64,000 nt of DNA from Platycnemis pennipes (GCA_933228895.1 OW121848.1:97855470-97919469), one strand, 5' to 3'; shown: positions 24,541 to 38,746, counted from the stretch's first letter. Numbers and translations are program-made. Notes: generated by a model from the sequence alone, not told the origin.

Positions 24541-27450
24541 GTATGCAAGGTCGAGTATTGGATTTTGGTCTCGGACCGCTAAGGTCCATCTTGTGTCTCA
24601 TCTGTTCATCTGTATGTGCTGTGGATGGCTTGCTCATTCGTCTGTCGTCATTTGTGCATCCCTCTAGCAGTGTTGCTCAGCTTCTGTGCTGTGCTCATTT
24701 TACATTTGTGTGCCTTGTGGATATTTTGGATATCACTCATCGCATCTTCTCGGTATTGTTCTCAGGGCATTATTTCTAGAATTAATATTTTTCTAATGTA
24801 AGTTACATTTAAGTGTTTAGGCACAGTCATTACTTGTGTCCAGATATATATTTGTTGTATTTTTCAATTAATGTTAATGGATGAACTTTGTGAAGATTTA
24901 TGCATGGACAATTGAAATTAAATCAATAAAAGCTTTGCTAAGTCTTATTTTATAATAATTTTGTGTAATTTTGTGAATGGTTGTTTTGTGGCTTCAAGTG
25001 TTGCAGGTTTACTGGAATGTTAGATAATATTTGTGGCTCATTAAATTCGGCACTTGATGTGTGCTTAGTGATACATTCAGCAGCATTTCAGATATTTAGT
25101 ATTAATTTAAGCAGTTGCTACATTTGATCCTTAATTTGAATCTGCAAAATGCAGTTTTTTCAATTTTTACTTACATGATCTTTTTGCATTATTTATGCAT
25201 TGTAAATAGAATAATTTCTTGTGCTCTTTTTTCTTGTGCAGAACAACTAAACTATTAGAATTTAATTCTTAAATTAAGTCTTTATTTTATCTTGCTAAAA
25301 CTAATATTTTATTGGATATTCTCTTAATATTTATTGGAAATAATCGTATTGGAGTAGTGGATTGAATTACTGTAAAAGTTAAATTTTTCTGATCCTGGAA
25401 AAGCATTGGAATTACAATTTTTTGGTAAATACACTCGGGAGATGTTTTCTGTGAATCAAATTAGGGCATTGCTACCTTACCTTTTATATAATTCTCATAT
25501 ACCTTGTATTTAACCTTTTTATGCTCCTTTAATAATGTGATGCAAGAATATTTCTGTAAATTCTGCTTTGTTATTTAGTAATTGACATGTGGTGTGTGCA
25601 CTAAGGTTTACAATGGAGAAATATCAATTTGGAGGAACACCAGCTCTAGAGCATTCTTGTTACATTTTTTCTGGCAGTCCAAGGATTTTAATTGATTTCT
25701 GGTGATATTCTTGAAGAAAACTAGACAATGTTTCATGTGAAGAAGTCTTGCTGTTGGCCAGCTTATAAAAGTGTCACTTGGTGAATTTAATACAACCCTG
25801 GATTTACCATTCTTCTCGTCAACCTTGGATGTTTCCAGAATCAGAGCCATAGAAATAAATATTGGAGCCATTGTCCTGAAACATTTATATTGAGTTGGAT
25901 AAGAAGAATATATGCTTAATGCTCATGGAAATCATTCTGCAAGATAAATGTGCTTCAGTGATGAAGAACGTGGATAGACAACTCATGTCTTATTGTCCCA
26001 TCTTGGGATAAACTTATTTTTCTTTGAATATGTCCTAAAGCTGATATTCTGGCATTTATGCTCGGTGCATGTTGATTGCAGTGCCATTAGAATTTTGAAA
26101 TTAGCATTATTATGAAGGAAGTAGTTTTTTGATTTGTACAATATTACGATGTTATGCTAACCACAGAACACTTTTAAATATGGTGTAAGTATTGTCAAAT
26201 AGTTGTATTTTGTGATTCTTTTGTTTACACTTCATAGGAAGTGGGAACTAATAGATTGATTAATTATGGTAGTTCAGCACTGTTCTGATAACGGTCTTAC
26301 GTTTCAAAAATCATTTACATTGTTGTTTTAGAGTCACAATTCTGGCACTTGTTATAATATCACTTTTAATATTCTATGTTAAAATATTCAGTTGATTTTC
26401 ATGGACTGTGAAAGTATTTCTCAAGGATGGCAGTAGGATGTACCCCAAAAATCCTTAAAACAGAGATAAGGGTCAATTTTCAAACAGATGAAGAATATAT
26501 TTGCTGCTTGTGGAATATTTTCCAGTGGTTTGGATCTTCTAGCTGGGACTGGAAGTGTTTGTGTTGTGATATCCAGTTAAGACAGTGCTCGCCAGCCAAG
26601 TGGTATTTCATCATGTCTTTTTTTTCTCATTTGGATGTGAATTAAATGGTTTTCAATAGTCTGTTATTTTCTAGTAAAATTTTATGATTCTGAAAGCCCC
26701 CTTTTCATCACCTGATCAATCTCAGTGATCTGGTTTTTTGGCTGTAAAATCCTCTCAGAGTTACTGGTTAGAAAAAATAGGTTTGTGATTCCCAAAGCCT
26801 AGATTTCAGGGAGTTAGAAAATGAGAGGTTTAATCAGGACACGTGTCATCATGCTTAGTGTGTACTGTAATGTAATTTAAATCCGTCCATGAGATTCTTG
26901 GAAATCCTTTTCACCTGTCAGCAAAAAATGCATGAAAGTATTTATTGTGTGGCAGTTTGAATTTCTTGTACCACTCAAATCAAAACTCTTTCCCTTATAA
27001 TATTTTCTCTTTTTGTAATGCTTAATATCTCATTGATACAAAATTAATCAATTAATTAATCTCATTCACCCTGCCTACATTGCCTTTACACTGTTGAAAG
27101 GTGAAAGAATCATTCTTTTTTATTGAAGATTTCCGTATTTGTGAGTTATTCATCAATGGACTTTGATGTACCTGGTGCATTGTATTTTAATATTTATAAT
27201 GTAATGTGATGTTCGTAATTATTATCAAAATTGTTAAATTTACTCTTATCAGTGCAGTGTTGTGTTGTGAGATTTGAGTGTGAGTATAGTTGGTGCATCT
27301 TGTATTTTTATTTGTTCTAATTCTAAGGTCATGTATGCATATGCTGAGCTTATTTGCATTTGGTGTGTAAATTTTAGCTGTTTCGTACTGAGTAATACTT
27401 TTTTAACCGGCCCTTTTGTTTCTGCTTGATATTTTTTGGGAAATCTGCAG
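24541..27450 (+). other. osa intron inside the ARID domain, 2.9 kb
   Basis: The intron that splits the ARID domain. AT-rich; no transposon ends, RNA genes or conserved coding were recognised. The open frames 24543-24801 and 26427-26645 have no recognisable content. Confidence 0.7.
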
Positions 27451-27667
27451 GTGACAAAAAACAAAACGTGGAAGGATATTGCTGGCCAGCTTGGAATTGG
27501 GGCATCATCAAGTGCAGCATACACATTGAGGAAACATTACACAAAAAACCTCTTGGCCTATGAGTGCCATTTTGACAGAGGTGGTATTGATCCTCAGCCC
27601 ATAATCAACCAAGTGGAGGCTACTTCTAAGAAAAAGGGCTCAAAATCGGCATCGGTTCCATCTCCAG
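27451..27667 (+). CDS. osa: osa exon, C-terminal half of the ARID domain
   Basis: Phase 0 to phase 1 (217 nt; residues 619-690). It encodes VTKNKTWKDIAGQLGIGASS, then SAAYTLRKHYTKNLLAYECH and FDRGGIDPQPI. This holds the ARID recognition half: the invariant W of KTWKDI (about residue 625) and the LRKHYxKxLLxYE helix (Y about 648). It is followed by KKKGSKSASVPSPG, a basic segment shared with Osa. It is near-identical in layout to Drosophila and human ARID1. Confidence 0.97.
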
Positions 27668-28753
27668 GTGAGAATCTTGTTTTATGCCATATCATGTCAT
27701 CACCATGTGAGATGTAAGTCTTTTTTTTAAGATGCCCTAACTAGAGATGGGCAACTTGGTAAATTACCAACACCCCTGAAAATTACCGTAATGAACGGCC
27801 AGCCAGTTATCACCGTAATGAACGGTAATTTTCAGAAAATTTCTTCCTCTCAAAGAAACTATTGGAATCGGTGATATTATAAGTTAAGAAGCTAAAACGA
27901 TTTTGTTTACATTCTGTCCATGATTAATTCCAACTAATTCAGAGTAAAATAACAAATGCACATTGCGCAGAGGTATGCCTTTGGAATGAAAATTTCTCAT
28001 AGTGTGACAAAAGAGAGGCAAATTGCGTGTTGCTGCCATTAATTTTTTATATGCGTTATAACAGATAAACGTCGTGATATGTTTGATATAAGCATCGGCA
28101 TTTATATGTCAATGCTATTTGATTTCGTTTTGAGTCCTCTGATAAGGATTTGCAGCTCAAAACTTAAAATTACCGAAAAATTACGGTAATTTTCGAAAAA
28201 TACCATAATTTACCATGGTAATTTACCTCAATTGAAAATTACGGTAATTTACCCATCTCTAACCCTAACAAAGTAATGTACAAGGCCTTAACCCAATTCA
28301 TTTTATAACAAAATCAATCATGGTCCATCATATTAGAAGCTTCTCTCCTTATTGAGGTACAGTATCACTCTGTTGCACAAGTTCAGCTAAAAAATTAAAG
28401 GAAAATAACAATGTGCACATTGAGAAAATTAAGCTGTAATATTAGAAGTATACCACTAGTGGTTTTGAGCTATAATCCATGTCAAGTCTTTAAATTAAGA
28501 TTTAAGTGAATTTTTTTAGATGTACTAGGGACCGATATGACTTTTAATTCATTGCTTGTTTTTGACTATGACTCCTTACAGCATAGACAATTTATTCTTG
28601 CCATCAATTTTTATTATATACTCATGGTCTCAAGTTGTAGTGAACTTGCTGTGGTGTAACTTAAGTTGGTTGAAACCGTAATCATTAATTTCTTTATGAA
28701 ATTATTATTCATGAAATTTTCGAGTGATATAATATTTTATAATTTTTTTCCAG
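27668..28753 (+). other. osa intron largely occupied by a hAT MITE
   Basis: About half of this 1.1-kb intron is the insertion at 27742-28261. The remaining sequence is plain AT-rich intron. Confidence 0.75.
27742..28261. mobile_element. non-autonomous hAT MITE with 8-bp target duplication
   Basis: The ends are inverted repeats: left TAGAGATGGGCAA, right (reverse complement) TAGAGATGGGTAAATTACC. They are flanked by GCCCTAAC (27734-27741) and ACCCTAAC (28262-28269), an 8-bp duplication with one difference, as hAT transposases leave. Near both ends are repeated AATTACCGTAAT-type palindromes (27780-27830, 28170-28255), probable subterminal binding sites. The element is 520 bp with no transposase frame. 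It shares its first 11 bases with the transposase-bearing element that starts at 61187. Confidence 0.85.
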
Positions 28754-29020
28754 GATCATCCAATTCTCAGGATTCCTTTCCCACCCCTGGCTCAAGTGGG
28801 GCATCTATGGATGGGTATGGAGGGCCAGGAGGCGGTGGTGGTTCTTATGGTTATCAGCCTCCCGGGCAAGGAGATTATGGTTCCTCTCCAGGTGTTGTTG
28901 GAATGGCCCCTGGGCAGCAACCTCCTCCTATGGGGTCAAGGGGTGGTCCAGTTGGATCACAGCAAGGTGGACAGCCTGGCCAAATATCAGGAGCAGGAGC
29001 ACCACCATCTCCTCATCCAG
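28754..29020 (+). CDS. osa: osa exon, SNSQDSFPTPGSSG block
   Basis: A phase 1-1 exon (267 nt), acceptor TTTTTTTCCAG, donor GTGAGT. It encodes GSSNSQDSFPTPGSSGASMD, a Gly/Pro-rich middle with GDYGSSPG, and ends APPSPHPG. Drosophila Osa carries GSSNSQDSFPAP at the same distance after the ARID domain. Disordered region; the exon is frame-neutral. Confidence 0.92.
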
Positions 29021-32000
29021 GTGAGTTTGCTATGGCTTTTTAAGGAAGGAAAGATTTGTTGATGAAAGTCAGTCATAGTTTTCTGACTTAACCATTCATG
29101 TTTTTTTTAGAGACACACTAAGATAAGCACAGTACAACTACATTATATCAGTTTAAATAGTTGAAATGACTCAAGTGAGTTGTCATTTCTTTTGAATATG
29201 GTCAAGGTCAATATTCCCTTCCCATCTCAGCATTAGTTTTGATATCTTCATGGTAAAACATCCATTGAGAAAATCCTCATCAGCTGTATTGAAGTGTCAT
29301 TTATTTTGGCATTCAATATGAATTCACTAATAGTGGCTCTGTTGTTTCTTTTAGATATCTTTTCGTGGTTGTTCTGGGATTGCATAAGATTTTCACTATC
29401 ATTTCTTCAGTCATTTTGATAATCTGGCTAAATTAAATCCAAAACTTAGATCTCAAAGTTAATGAACATTTTAGTTACAATAATCAATATTAGACTTTCT
29501 ATCTATTTAGACATTCCCTGTTTTATGAAAAGAAGATGCTTTTGAAGAGGTGAAATAAGCTGTAATTTGAAAATTACCATGATTTAGTTTCAATGTAGGT
29601 ATAGGTTTCCATCATGGAATAATTTCCGGCATAATACCAAAAATGATAATGTAACTCCTTGCACATGCAAATTGTAGAATGTGTCATGTATGCATTTTTC
29701 TCTAGTGCTCCTCACACCCTATGTGGTGGTCACTTTTGATTACTATGAAGTGGCTTTTATGTTCTCAGTCTCTGATGTCAAAAGAAAGTACTCTAGGGCA
29801 ATATTATTTACAATTTTCTGTGAGGTCCTCTGGCAATGCAATTATTGCTATATTGAGGTCCCAAGGGTCATCTTAATCCATGTACACTGGCCCTTATGTA
29901 TTGCAGGACACGAGTGATAAATACTCATAAAGTCCATCTTGCTTAAAATTCTTGATAGCTAGACATTTAAATACTTTGGAATAGAACCCTCTAATGTTCA
30001 CTTGAATTAAACAAGAATGCTCACCACTCAGTTTCAGTTCCACATATTTCATCATATTTCCTGTTAAGTAAGATAGAAAAATTTTGTTTCTTAGTTTCTT
30101 CTGAAAAATGTGTTTAGAAATCCAAGATCTATTTTTCTTAAGTAAGGTATCCTTAACATCACTGCTTCGAAGTGAAGCTCTTGTGAAACAATCTGTTGCC
30201 ATTAAAATGCTGTTGTGCTGTGTTTAATAGTTTATCACTCAATATTTATTTGTTTGGGAGTGAAAGTTCCCACCAATGTTTTCACCAAGTTTACCAATCA
30301 AATTTCTATGCAAGGTTAGAGCCAGCATTATATTTTGAAGCAAACTGCGATATTTTTGGTTAGATATTGGGGCTTTTGGCATGTGGCATCTATATTTTTT
30401 TACAGCCCAAAACTGTATCACACAGAAAATGTTCTGAAAAAGGAACAATGCCATGTTTTTCCAGGGTATAATTTAGTATTGCTAAAGTTGTTGAAAATCA
30501 GGCACAAATTTTAAGTGAAAAACTTTTACCTGCTTCTAAAGTAATCATTAGCATCTTTCTTAGTTTTTTGATGCTCTTATAGCTGAACTTCAAACTTATG
30601 ATACCATAGTGCCGTCACTTTTTCAAGAATTAGTTTTTCTTTTCAGTTACTAGGTAATGAATAGTTTGTGGGCTCAGTTGTATAATTCTTTTTAAAAATT
30701 AGTGAATGTTTTCTATGATTAATTTCTTATTAACAGAGCCGTTTTCCATTGAATTATTTTAATTGACATGTCTCATTCAAGATACTCCATCAGTATTGCA
30801 TTAGCATTCCGTTTCCCTTTGTCAAAGCATTGGTTTGTATATTTTGGATTGTACACTAAAATTTGTTGAAGTTGATTACTTCCTAATTGAGCACTCAGTT
30901 TGAGGCAAAAAAAAAATGCTGATACATGTCTCATATTTGTGGTAACATAAATGCTATTTCCATGTATTCATCTCCCTCAAGTTACCTTAATCAATGTGAA
31001 GTATACTAACTCTTTCATCAAATAAACAATTACTTTGTAGGTGAAGGTAGAGCTTGCCATTAGCCAAAACAAAAAAACATGTAGATTCATGAATTCACGG
31101 TTAGGAGTCTAGGTTCTGGGCCACTTCTAATTTTCCATGGAACACTCCAAGGCCTTGGAAGAGGCCTCCAATATACAATTAAACTGCTGTATCCAGTTGA
31201 GAAACCTTCTGAGGCCTTCATAAATATTTTCAAGGATCAGATCATAATGGCACATACTTTTGAGCTTAGTATGTCTGGGGTTTTACTTGTATTTTGAATC
31301 CAAGTGAACTTCAAGAAACTGAGACAGTGGTGATTAAGGCTGTCAGTATGAGGACTGTATTTCATTTATGATGTTAATTTTCAGAGTAGGTGTATGTAAA
31401 AGGTTTAACTTTGGTTATAAGTGGAAAAATAATAATTCCATCAGACTGAACTCCTTGTGGGACATGGCAGTTTCGTTCTATTCTCAAATTCACTTCCCTT
31501 CAGGCGTAGCTTCGACCAGGGTTTTTAGTTTTTGATAATCCGTAATATTTCTCCCCCATGTCCTTGTGGCACATTCAACCATGATTTTTTTCCCTTTCTG
31601 GTCATATCACTCATTAATGTATTATGTAGCTATTTAGTGACGCAACTTTGATACTAGCCAATTCTTAACTTGCCTAATGATGCATATTTTCTTTTGTTTG
31701 CTCTATCCAATATTTCATTTTTTTACATATTTAGTTTGTTATATACATAATATACAAGGTTATATTAAGTTACACAAATTCAGTAGGTAGTTTCCAATGC
31801 TACCATGTTTCCAAAAAAAAATTTCCCTTTTGGGAAGGTTGTGTTGTGAAGGGAAGGGAATGTTTGATTGTGAGTTGTAGATTATTGTGTTTTTCTGGGG
31901 TAATTTGCCATAAAAATTTTGTCTTTAATAAAAACAAGGAAAATTGTAGTCAAATAATAATTTTTATAGGTCACAGTCAATGAGAGGTCATAGTAGCAAG

Positions 32001-34508
32001 GGAAGTTTGTGTTGTTGAATGGTTAAGCATTGTTATTGAATGCAAAATCTCTAGTTAAGGTAAGATTTGATTAATGAATTTAGGACTGCAATTTCTAGTT
32101 ATGAGTATTTACATTTGTACCTTCATATTTGTTGTCACTAGAGGTATTAAATTGACTCATTTTATATATCCTGGTTATAAAAATGTAAATTGTGTAAAGG
32201 AAGTCTTTGATTATTACATGCCTTTGACCAAATTTCTGCCAGAGCCCATGAACGGTTTTAAGAAGTTTGTATGTTTTTCAAAGTTCATCACTGAGAATGA
32301 GTTAGAATAAAGTAGTAGGTGTATTTTCAAAAGATTTTTGTCACTTTGAAGGCTGTGCCCTTTAAGTCCTTTTTTGTTAAAGTTAATGGGTTGCAGTTGA
32401 AAGTTGTCAAGAGTGAAAATAGTAATGATTTTACTACATGTTTTGAGGCCAATGTGGTAAACAGAACAGAGTGATCTATTGCCTTGCATTCACTGAAAGA
32501 TAAATTAGGTCTATGATGTGGAACCAAGTTTTTATATTTATTGTGGTTCAGAAAAATGTATACTAAAATATTCCTATTCTTTACTTGGAAACCACAAATT
32601 CTATATTATGCAAAGTCACAGTTATAATTGAATGGTAAAATTTAGCCTGGTGGACAGAGATTATCCATCCATTGACTTGTGTGGTGCATGTTACATTTTT
32701 TTGTTATTTGGCTCATTTCAGCTTAAGATTTGATTGATGATAAACATAAGTCAGGTTGAGTGAATCAAGCAGTGCTTTCACTGAATGATGTGGAAAGATC
32801 TGGTGATTGCCAATGACAACTCTGGGGAGATAAATGGAGGAATTAATATTGATTCTGAAGGGTAGTGTGTGACCTGGAAAAGTAGGAATTTTTAAAATTA
32901 AATATACACATCTTCAAGGACATTCATCTGTTGCATAACACTGATTTATCACCTTTTTGCCCCTCCCTTTTCCCACTGTAATTCTCTGTAACATTCTCCG
33001 AAATCCCCCCTAAACTATGTTTTGCTGGCAAAGAGCCTCTTAATTCAATGCCCATGAACCTGTGCAATTGTGAAAATAGATAATTTTACCACCTATTTTA
33101 TTTCTTAATATTATCAATTATTCACTAATTATTTGCATCACAATTTTTTATCTAAAAATTATTTAATAATTTATCTTTCTCTCAATCGTAATGTTTGGCC
33201 TGACCACTCCCCTCCTCCTTAAATGTTACGTAATGTATGGAAGGCCCCTTTGGTATTATAAAGAGGAAAGTGAAGATGATATGGACCTTAGAAGTTTGAA
33301 AGAGGTATATTCGTACATATATCAGCAAAGTGAAAGGCTGATTAGTGACTTATTTTTCTAATCCAGTTTATCAATAATTAATGAGTGTTGTAAAATATTT
33401 GGAGAAAGTGTACATGAGGTTGATATCTTTTGTATCATTTATACCTTAGGAAACAGTACCATGTTAAGATTTGTGCCTTTAATTATATGCAAAACAGAAG
33501 TTATTTCACGAGCCAAATAACCCTTAAATCCAAACTTTTTCCAATGCATTGTCTTGTACATATATCAGTCTACCTGCAGCATGAGTGATTTGAAATATGT
33601 CACCATAGAAGTTTTCTGCTGGAGGATATTTTTATTGGGTTAGTCTTCGACTGGTCGACTGTATGAGCATCACATAGCAATGGCTGGAAATCTGTCAGTT
33701 AATGAGCCTATTTTTATGAGATTGGCATGTTTTAAGTTGGCCAACTCACAGAATTATATAACTGTAGTTGATGTAATACTTGCATTGATTAGAGCCAATT
33801 CAATGGATAAATGTGACTTTGCACAAGTTGGTATCGTAAAATATTATTTTTAGTTGACCATCCTTGCTTGTTAAATATAGAAGTAATGCTACATTATACC
33901 TTGAAGTAATCTAGTCATGGTTGAAGGTATTTTCTATAGACACTTCATAAATGTTTTAATAACAGCAACACACAAATCTTGGTGTTCTTGAATAATTTTA
34001 TACCCCTCTTTAATAATAGAATTATTAAATCCTGATTGTATTTTCTCTTGCCTCATCTCATGTATTGTGTAGAACGCATCTATAGGGTTGTTAAAAGCAC
34101 TTTAATTTGATGAACATGTTGATTATCTGAAATTAGTTAAAACCATTATTGCTGCATTTCTCCCCTTTCATTTATCTTGCCTCAAGTTCTTTGCTTAGAA
34201 AGTTTTATATCTTATTGGCTTGTTCTGCTAGGCCTAGTGGAAAATAGGTAGTCAATGATATATTTTGGGGAAAGCATCTTTTGTGTCTTTTCTTAATTTT
34301 ACATCTTGACACTGTAAGGCATCAGCTTTGGTGCTATTTAAAATACAATGCTTAATAAGGATTGGTTGGCTGCAGTTTCAAAAAGACACAAACATTTCCC
34401 CAAAAACATTGAGAGCTTTTGAGATGGTGCGCTTGTCCCCCCTTTTCCTGCTGCCTTCTTGTCTTCGGTTGTCACCCCCTATTCCTTGTGCCCTGCCCTT
34501 TGTGACAG
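29021..34508 (+). other. osa intron, 5.5 kb
   Basis: Long AT-rich intron. I found no transposon termini, LINE tails, RNA genes or plausible exons. The open frames near 29681, 29894, 32074 and 32214 are short and carry no recognisable pattern. Confidence 0.65.
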
Positions 34509-34724
34509 GTGCTGTGGGAGCAGGGGATAACGTAAGCGTTTCGAACCCCTTCGATGATCACCTCGTACCACCCCCAGCAGGTCGGGGGCCCGTGCCTGCT
34601 TCCTCGGCCACTCCCACAACCCCTCCATCCACGCAGCAGTTTGCTGCCATCGCCCACCATCCTCCTCACTCCCATCCTCCACCTACGCCTCACTTTGGGA
34701 ACTCCGTGCCCATCCGTTCCCCAG
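34509..34724 (+). CDS. osa: osa exon, GDNVSVSNPFDD block
   Basis: A phase 1-1 exon (216 nt). It encodes AVGAGDNVSVSNPFDDHLVP and then a Pro/Ala/His-rich run with HHPPHSHPPPTPHFG. GDN-SVSNPF is shared with Drosophila Osa. The acceptor is TGTGACAG after a C/T-rich stretch; the donor is GTAAAA. The open frame extends beyond both splice sites (34328-34957), but the flanks look intronic. Confidence 0.9.
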
Positions 34725-36922
34725 GTAAAATTGCCTTAGAAACAATTAGAGGTTGCTGTATGATTTGTCTTGTCTTTTTTTTCTGTTCTCTATTAGTGTC
34801 CTCGATAACTCTTTCCTTAACTCTTGTGATTCTGGCTGTGGCATGCATTTTGTTTGATGTCTTTCTTTTGGTTTTCGTTTTGCTCCAACATTTACAGCTT
34901 GATTGTAGTAGGTGTTTGTTATTGAAACCATCTTATCATTTGTTCCTGATACCATAACAAAATATAACATGGTAATAGATAAAGTTAAGTTGAGCTACGC
35001 ATCACAGAAAATCTGAAAACGAGTCTGCAGTATATATGCCCAAAATTTTTTCCAGGAGTTATGTCAAGGTTTTGTCATAATATGTTTCTAATCATTGTTT
35101 CTTATGAAATTCTCTTTTTCTCATCTGGTCCTCTTTGAATGATTTTTCTAATGTTACCAATAAGCTCTATGTAATCAGTTATTACTGTATTCAGCCTTGC
35201 AATTATTTGTGATCATCACTCCGAAATGTCCCAACCTAAACATTGCCATTAACAAAATAAAGATATAATTCTAAAGTTATGAATATTTAAACTCTTATCT
35301 ATTGAGATTCTGGAACAGCAGAAGCAGGCGGACCATGTACATAATTTGAAGGTAGTTTATTTTAGCTCTAGGAGGGCATACAATTTTGAAATTGGATAGT
35401 CTTTCTTAGTGTATGGACTAAGTCTAAATATTAATTGCTGTTAATTCCTTTTCTGTGGAGTTACAGTTATGGTATTCATAACAAATTGTAGAAACTTTGA
35501 TGCCAAAGAGTCATGCGTAAAAAAGGTTTTGGAAGTAGGATTCATAACATTTGACCAGGTCACGGATCTGGAGAGATTAAATGAAGTCATTTGTTGGATA
35601 GAATATTTTAAAAGCAGGTATTTTTTTTAAATTGCCTTGTTTTGCTATGCTTTCTTGGTTGCTTATATTAGTGACTGGCAATCTTCAGCTATTGCTCCAG
35701 CTTTGTTCATGGGAGCGACAAGTACACTACCTAGCGTTTTATGATGGAGATGAATCATATTCTCATTTAGGATCAAAGTGTGTCTTTTGTTCTTGTTTAG
35801 GCGTTTTCCTTTATCCTTAAATGCCTCAGATTAACTCTAATGATAACATTAGAGTATTATTTGTGTTAGTTGCTGTTTTTCCCATTGCAATGAAAGCTGA
35901 ATGCCGTCAGCAAGTTTGCACTTCATGATGGAAGAATAAGTAACACAATGTTGAAAATATCTGTTTCTAGTAAGAATTTGGAGGTAAAATTGTTCAATTA
36001 CTACAAGAAAACTTTTTTGAGGTAGCTGGTATAAAATTATTAATAAATAATGCAAATGATGAAAGATTGTTAATTTTGTTTCCATTGTAGTTTCATGTGT
36101 TAAAAATTATTTAAACTATGCACAGTAGGATTATTTAAAGTACTCACTGCTTATTGATGTGGTGCTAAGCCCTAGATTCTGAGAAGTTAATTTCAATGTT
36201 GTTTATGTGAACATAGTTGGTGCATGCATATCCATTCATTTGAAACTGGCAGTGTTTGTACGTACAGTTGTGTTTTGAACATCATGTTTCTTTGAACAAT
36301 CACTATATTTTTGTCATTACATATGCATATTTTCCCCAAGAAAATTAATGAAATTTAATTGTTTTAGTATTCTTGCACAAAAATGATGGATTAAAGAAAT
36401 CTTTAAGTAATAAGTTTATAAAATATTAATAATATTAGCTAATTGTAGTTAGCTTTTCACACAAACCCAGGAAATCGACCTGCCATTTTTATCTTTAGAT
36501 TTTAACTCTTTATTGAAGACATTGTGAAAATGACTGGATTTATTTTTGTCAAATCATATATGAATGAAATAAGGAGTATATTGTGTAAAGTGTGTTTATT
36601 CTAGGCATGTTACTTACTATGATTTCAAATTTACTCAATGCATGATAACTACATTAAATTTTTATTATTTTGAGTGTTTAACTAATTCTTAATGTTTACC
36701 AATTAACATAGTAGAAGTTGATTAATAAATTTGCAATTATGGGAAGTAAATGAAAGTTCTGAGTAAGATACTGAATTGGTCATCTTGAATGACTTATAAA
36801 ATTATTTTGCAATGCAATAAAGTTGTGGACATGATTCAAGCTAGTGTAATTGGAGAATTGCACCATTTCAGTGTTTAAAATTGTCAATGGCTATTAAGGG
36901 CATGCAATCATTTTTACTATAG
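34725..36922 (+). other. osa intron, 2.2 kb
   Basis: AT-rich intron; nothing recognised besides the reading-through frame up to 34957. Confidence 0.65.
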
Positions 36923-37103
36923 GTTTACAACAAGGTTACCAAAGTCAGGGGCCATATTCTCAGTATGCACCCCATCAAGATCAGTATGGCCGTGGCCCTC
37001 CACCACCCCATCCTGGGGCAGTGGGGCCAATGGGGCAAGAATTTGGACAGCAATACCCTGGACGACCTATGTACCAACCTTATGGACCTGAAGCTGCAGA
37101 CAG
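36923..37103 (+). CDS. osa: osa exon, MYQPYGPE segment
   Basis: Phase 1 to phase 2 (181 nt). It encodes LQQGYQSQGPYSQYAPHQDQ, YGRGPPPPHPG and RPMYQPYGPEAAD. The (N/R)MY-PYGPE string is found in Drosophila Osa. The phase 2 exit is matched by a single-base completion in the next exon (AG+G, Arg), which supports both splice sites. Confidence 0.92.
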
Positions 37104-37934
37104 GTATCAATTATGTTTTTGTTACAGAATTAATAACATCTTTATACCTTGAAATCTTGAGCAATATATGTACGTACTTAAAACATTTAAGTGGGGGAAA
37201 AGAATTGAAATAATATTTATGGTCTATGCTAGCCATAAAATAGTATGGAAAAATGTTGAAAATTGTGCAGGTTCAGCATATATAGTGGATGCTTCTTTGA
37301 ATGCTCACCAATATCAATTTAGGCGCTAGTAATTGTTAATACCTACTATGATTGGATCATTGTTAGTTATTTGCATGGAACTTGGAACCTTATCATTGAT
37401 ATATAGATCTTAAGTTCGCTTGACTCTTGATAGCTTAAGCACTTAATGTGTATTGGGGTAATACCCCACAATCAAGTTTGGTACTTTAAACTTAGAATTG
37501 CACTGACTTGAATTGACTGTAGTGGGCGAAAGTCTGTTTGATAAGGTAAACCATTACTCCTGGGGGTGATGTAGTCACTTTCTCTGTTGTCTGTTTCATG
37601 CCTCAGAAGTTAGCAGAAATAGCACAGAATGTATGATAGGGATTAGTTCTTTTCAAATTTTATAGGTGTCATTATTGTAATGTTTACTTTTTTCTGAAAT
37701 GCCCTTCAGGAATATGCCTTTAAAACTTGTTTATCAATGCAACCTCTGCAAGTAATTCAAGCTTAAGTGATAATAAGGGTCATATGCTCTTAATCTCATA
37801 AAATTATTGCTGCTCAAATTGTATGACGAAATTGCAAATTGTTCATTTTGAAGTTCTTGGCAAGTGACTCAAGCTGTGGTATTTTTTGTGAAATAAAAAA
37901 GAACTTTTTAATAATGGTGATGGAATTATTTCAG
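37104..37934 (+). other. osa intron, 831 bp
   Basis: AT-rich intron without recognised features. The following short intron 38200-38490 (291 bp) is likewise plain. Confidence 0.7.
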
Positions 37935-38199
37935 GGGTTACAGTCAGCAGTCAGGAGGTGCAGCCCAGGGTTCAGGTGTGGCTGCTCCACCTATGCCAGG
38001 GGCAGGTGGTGGGGGGCAGGACCCCTATAACCGCTATATGCCTGGCCCTGGTGGTCAGCCTCAAGGCTATGTTGCTAGAGCCACAGCAGGCTATGCGGCT
38101 CCAGTACAGCCACCACCCCCTACTGCAGGTCCTAATCAACAACCCCCGGCAGCACCAGGAGGCTACCCTGGACAGCAAGACTATTACAGACAGGATCAG
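37935..38199 (+). CDS. osa: osa exon, Pro/Gly/Gln-rich, QQDYYRQDQ end
   Basis: Phase 2 to phase 0 (265 nt). It encodes RGYSQQSGGAAQGSG, DPYNRYMPGPGG and a Pro-rich run ending GQQDYYRQDQ. Drosophila Osa has RPSQQDYYQ at this point. The acceptor is TTATTTCAG and the donor GTAAAA. Disordered, Gln-containing region thought to mediate self-association in ARID1 proteins. Confidence 0.92.
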
Positions 38200-38490
38200 G
38201 TAAAATTGTATTTACATTTTGATGCCATTGTGTTACCTGAAATATTTAGTAAAATCTGGTCACATTAAATTATGGAACCCATGATCAAGCAACTTACTTC
38301 ATTCAAAAAGTCCTCGTTTAAACTTTAAATGAGCCTTATAGATGGGCTCCCATTTATATTTCAAATTTCTTTTTTGAAATCTCTCTCTCAGAAATTTCTA
38401 ACAGTTTGTCTCATGATATTTCCCCCAGATTATTTGACTGTTTACTTACTTTCATGTTTGGTAATATCTCTTACTCTTTTGGCTACTTAG

Positions 38491-38746
38491 GTGTATCCCA
38501 GTCAGCAACAAGGCCAACAGGGTCCCCAGCAAGGTCAGGGTCCTCAGGGGCAACAAGCTGGTGGCCCTCCCCCTGTTGCACCGGGAGCACCCCCACCTGC
38601 CACTGCTCAGATGTACCCTGGTGCTCCCCCTAACAGCAAGGCAATGCCTCCACCTGCACCACAACCTCGAAGGCACCCTGATTTTGCAAAGGACCAGCCA
38701 CCATATCCTCCTTATGGTCAACAAAGGCCTCCAGCTATGTATCCTG
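38491..38746 (+). CDS. osa: osa exon, RRHPDFAKDQ block
   Basis: Phase 0 to phase 1 (256 nt). It starts VYPSQQQGQQGPQQGQG, continues Pro-rich, and ends in QPRRHPDFAKDQPPYPPYG and QRPPAMYPG. PRRHPDF-KD-PYP-Y is a conserved Osa landmark. Confidence 0.93.

Noticed and set aside
34328..34508. 5' part of the 209-codon frame around the exon at 34509
   Set aside because: It lies before a good acceptor and does not match Osa; the exon begins at 34509.
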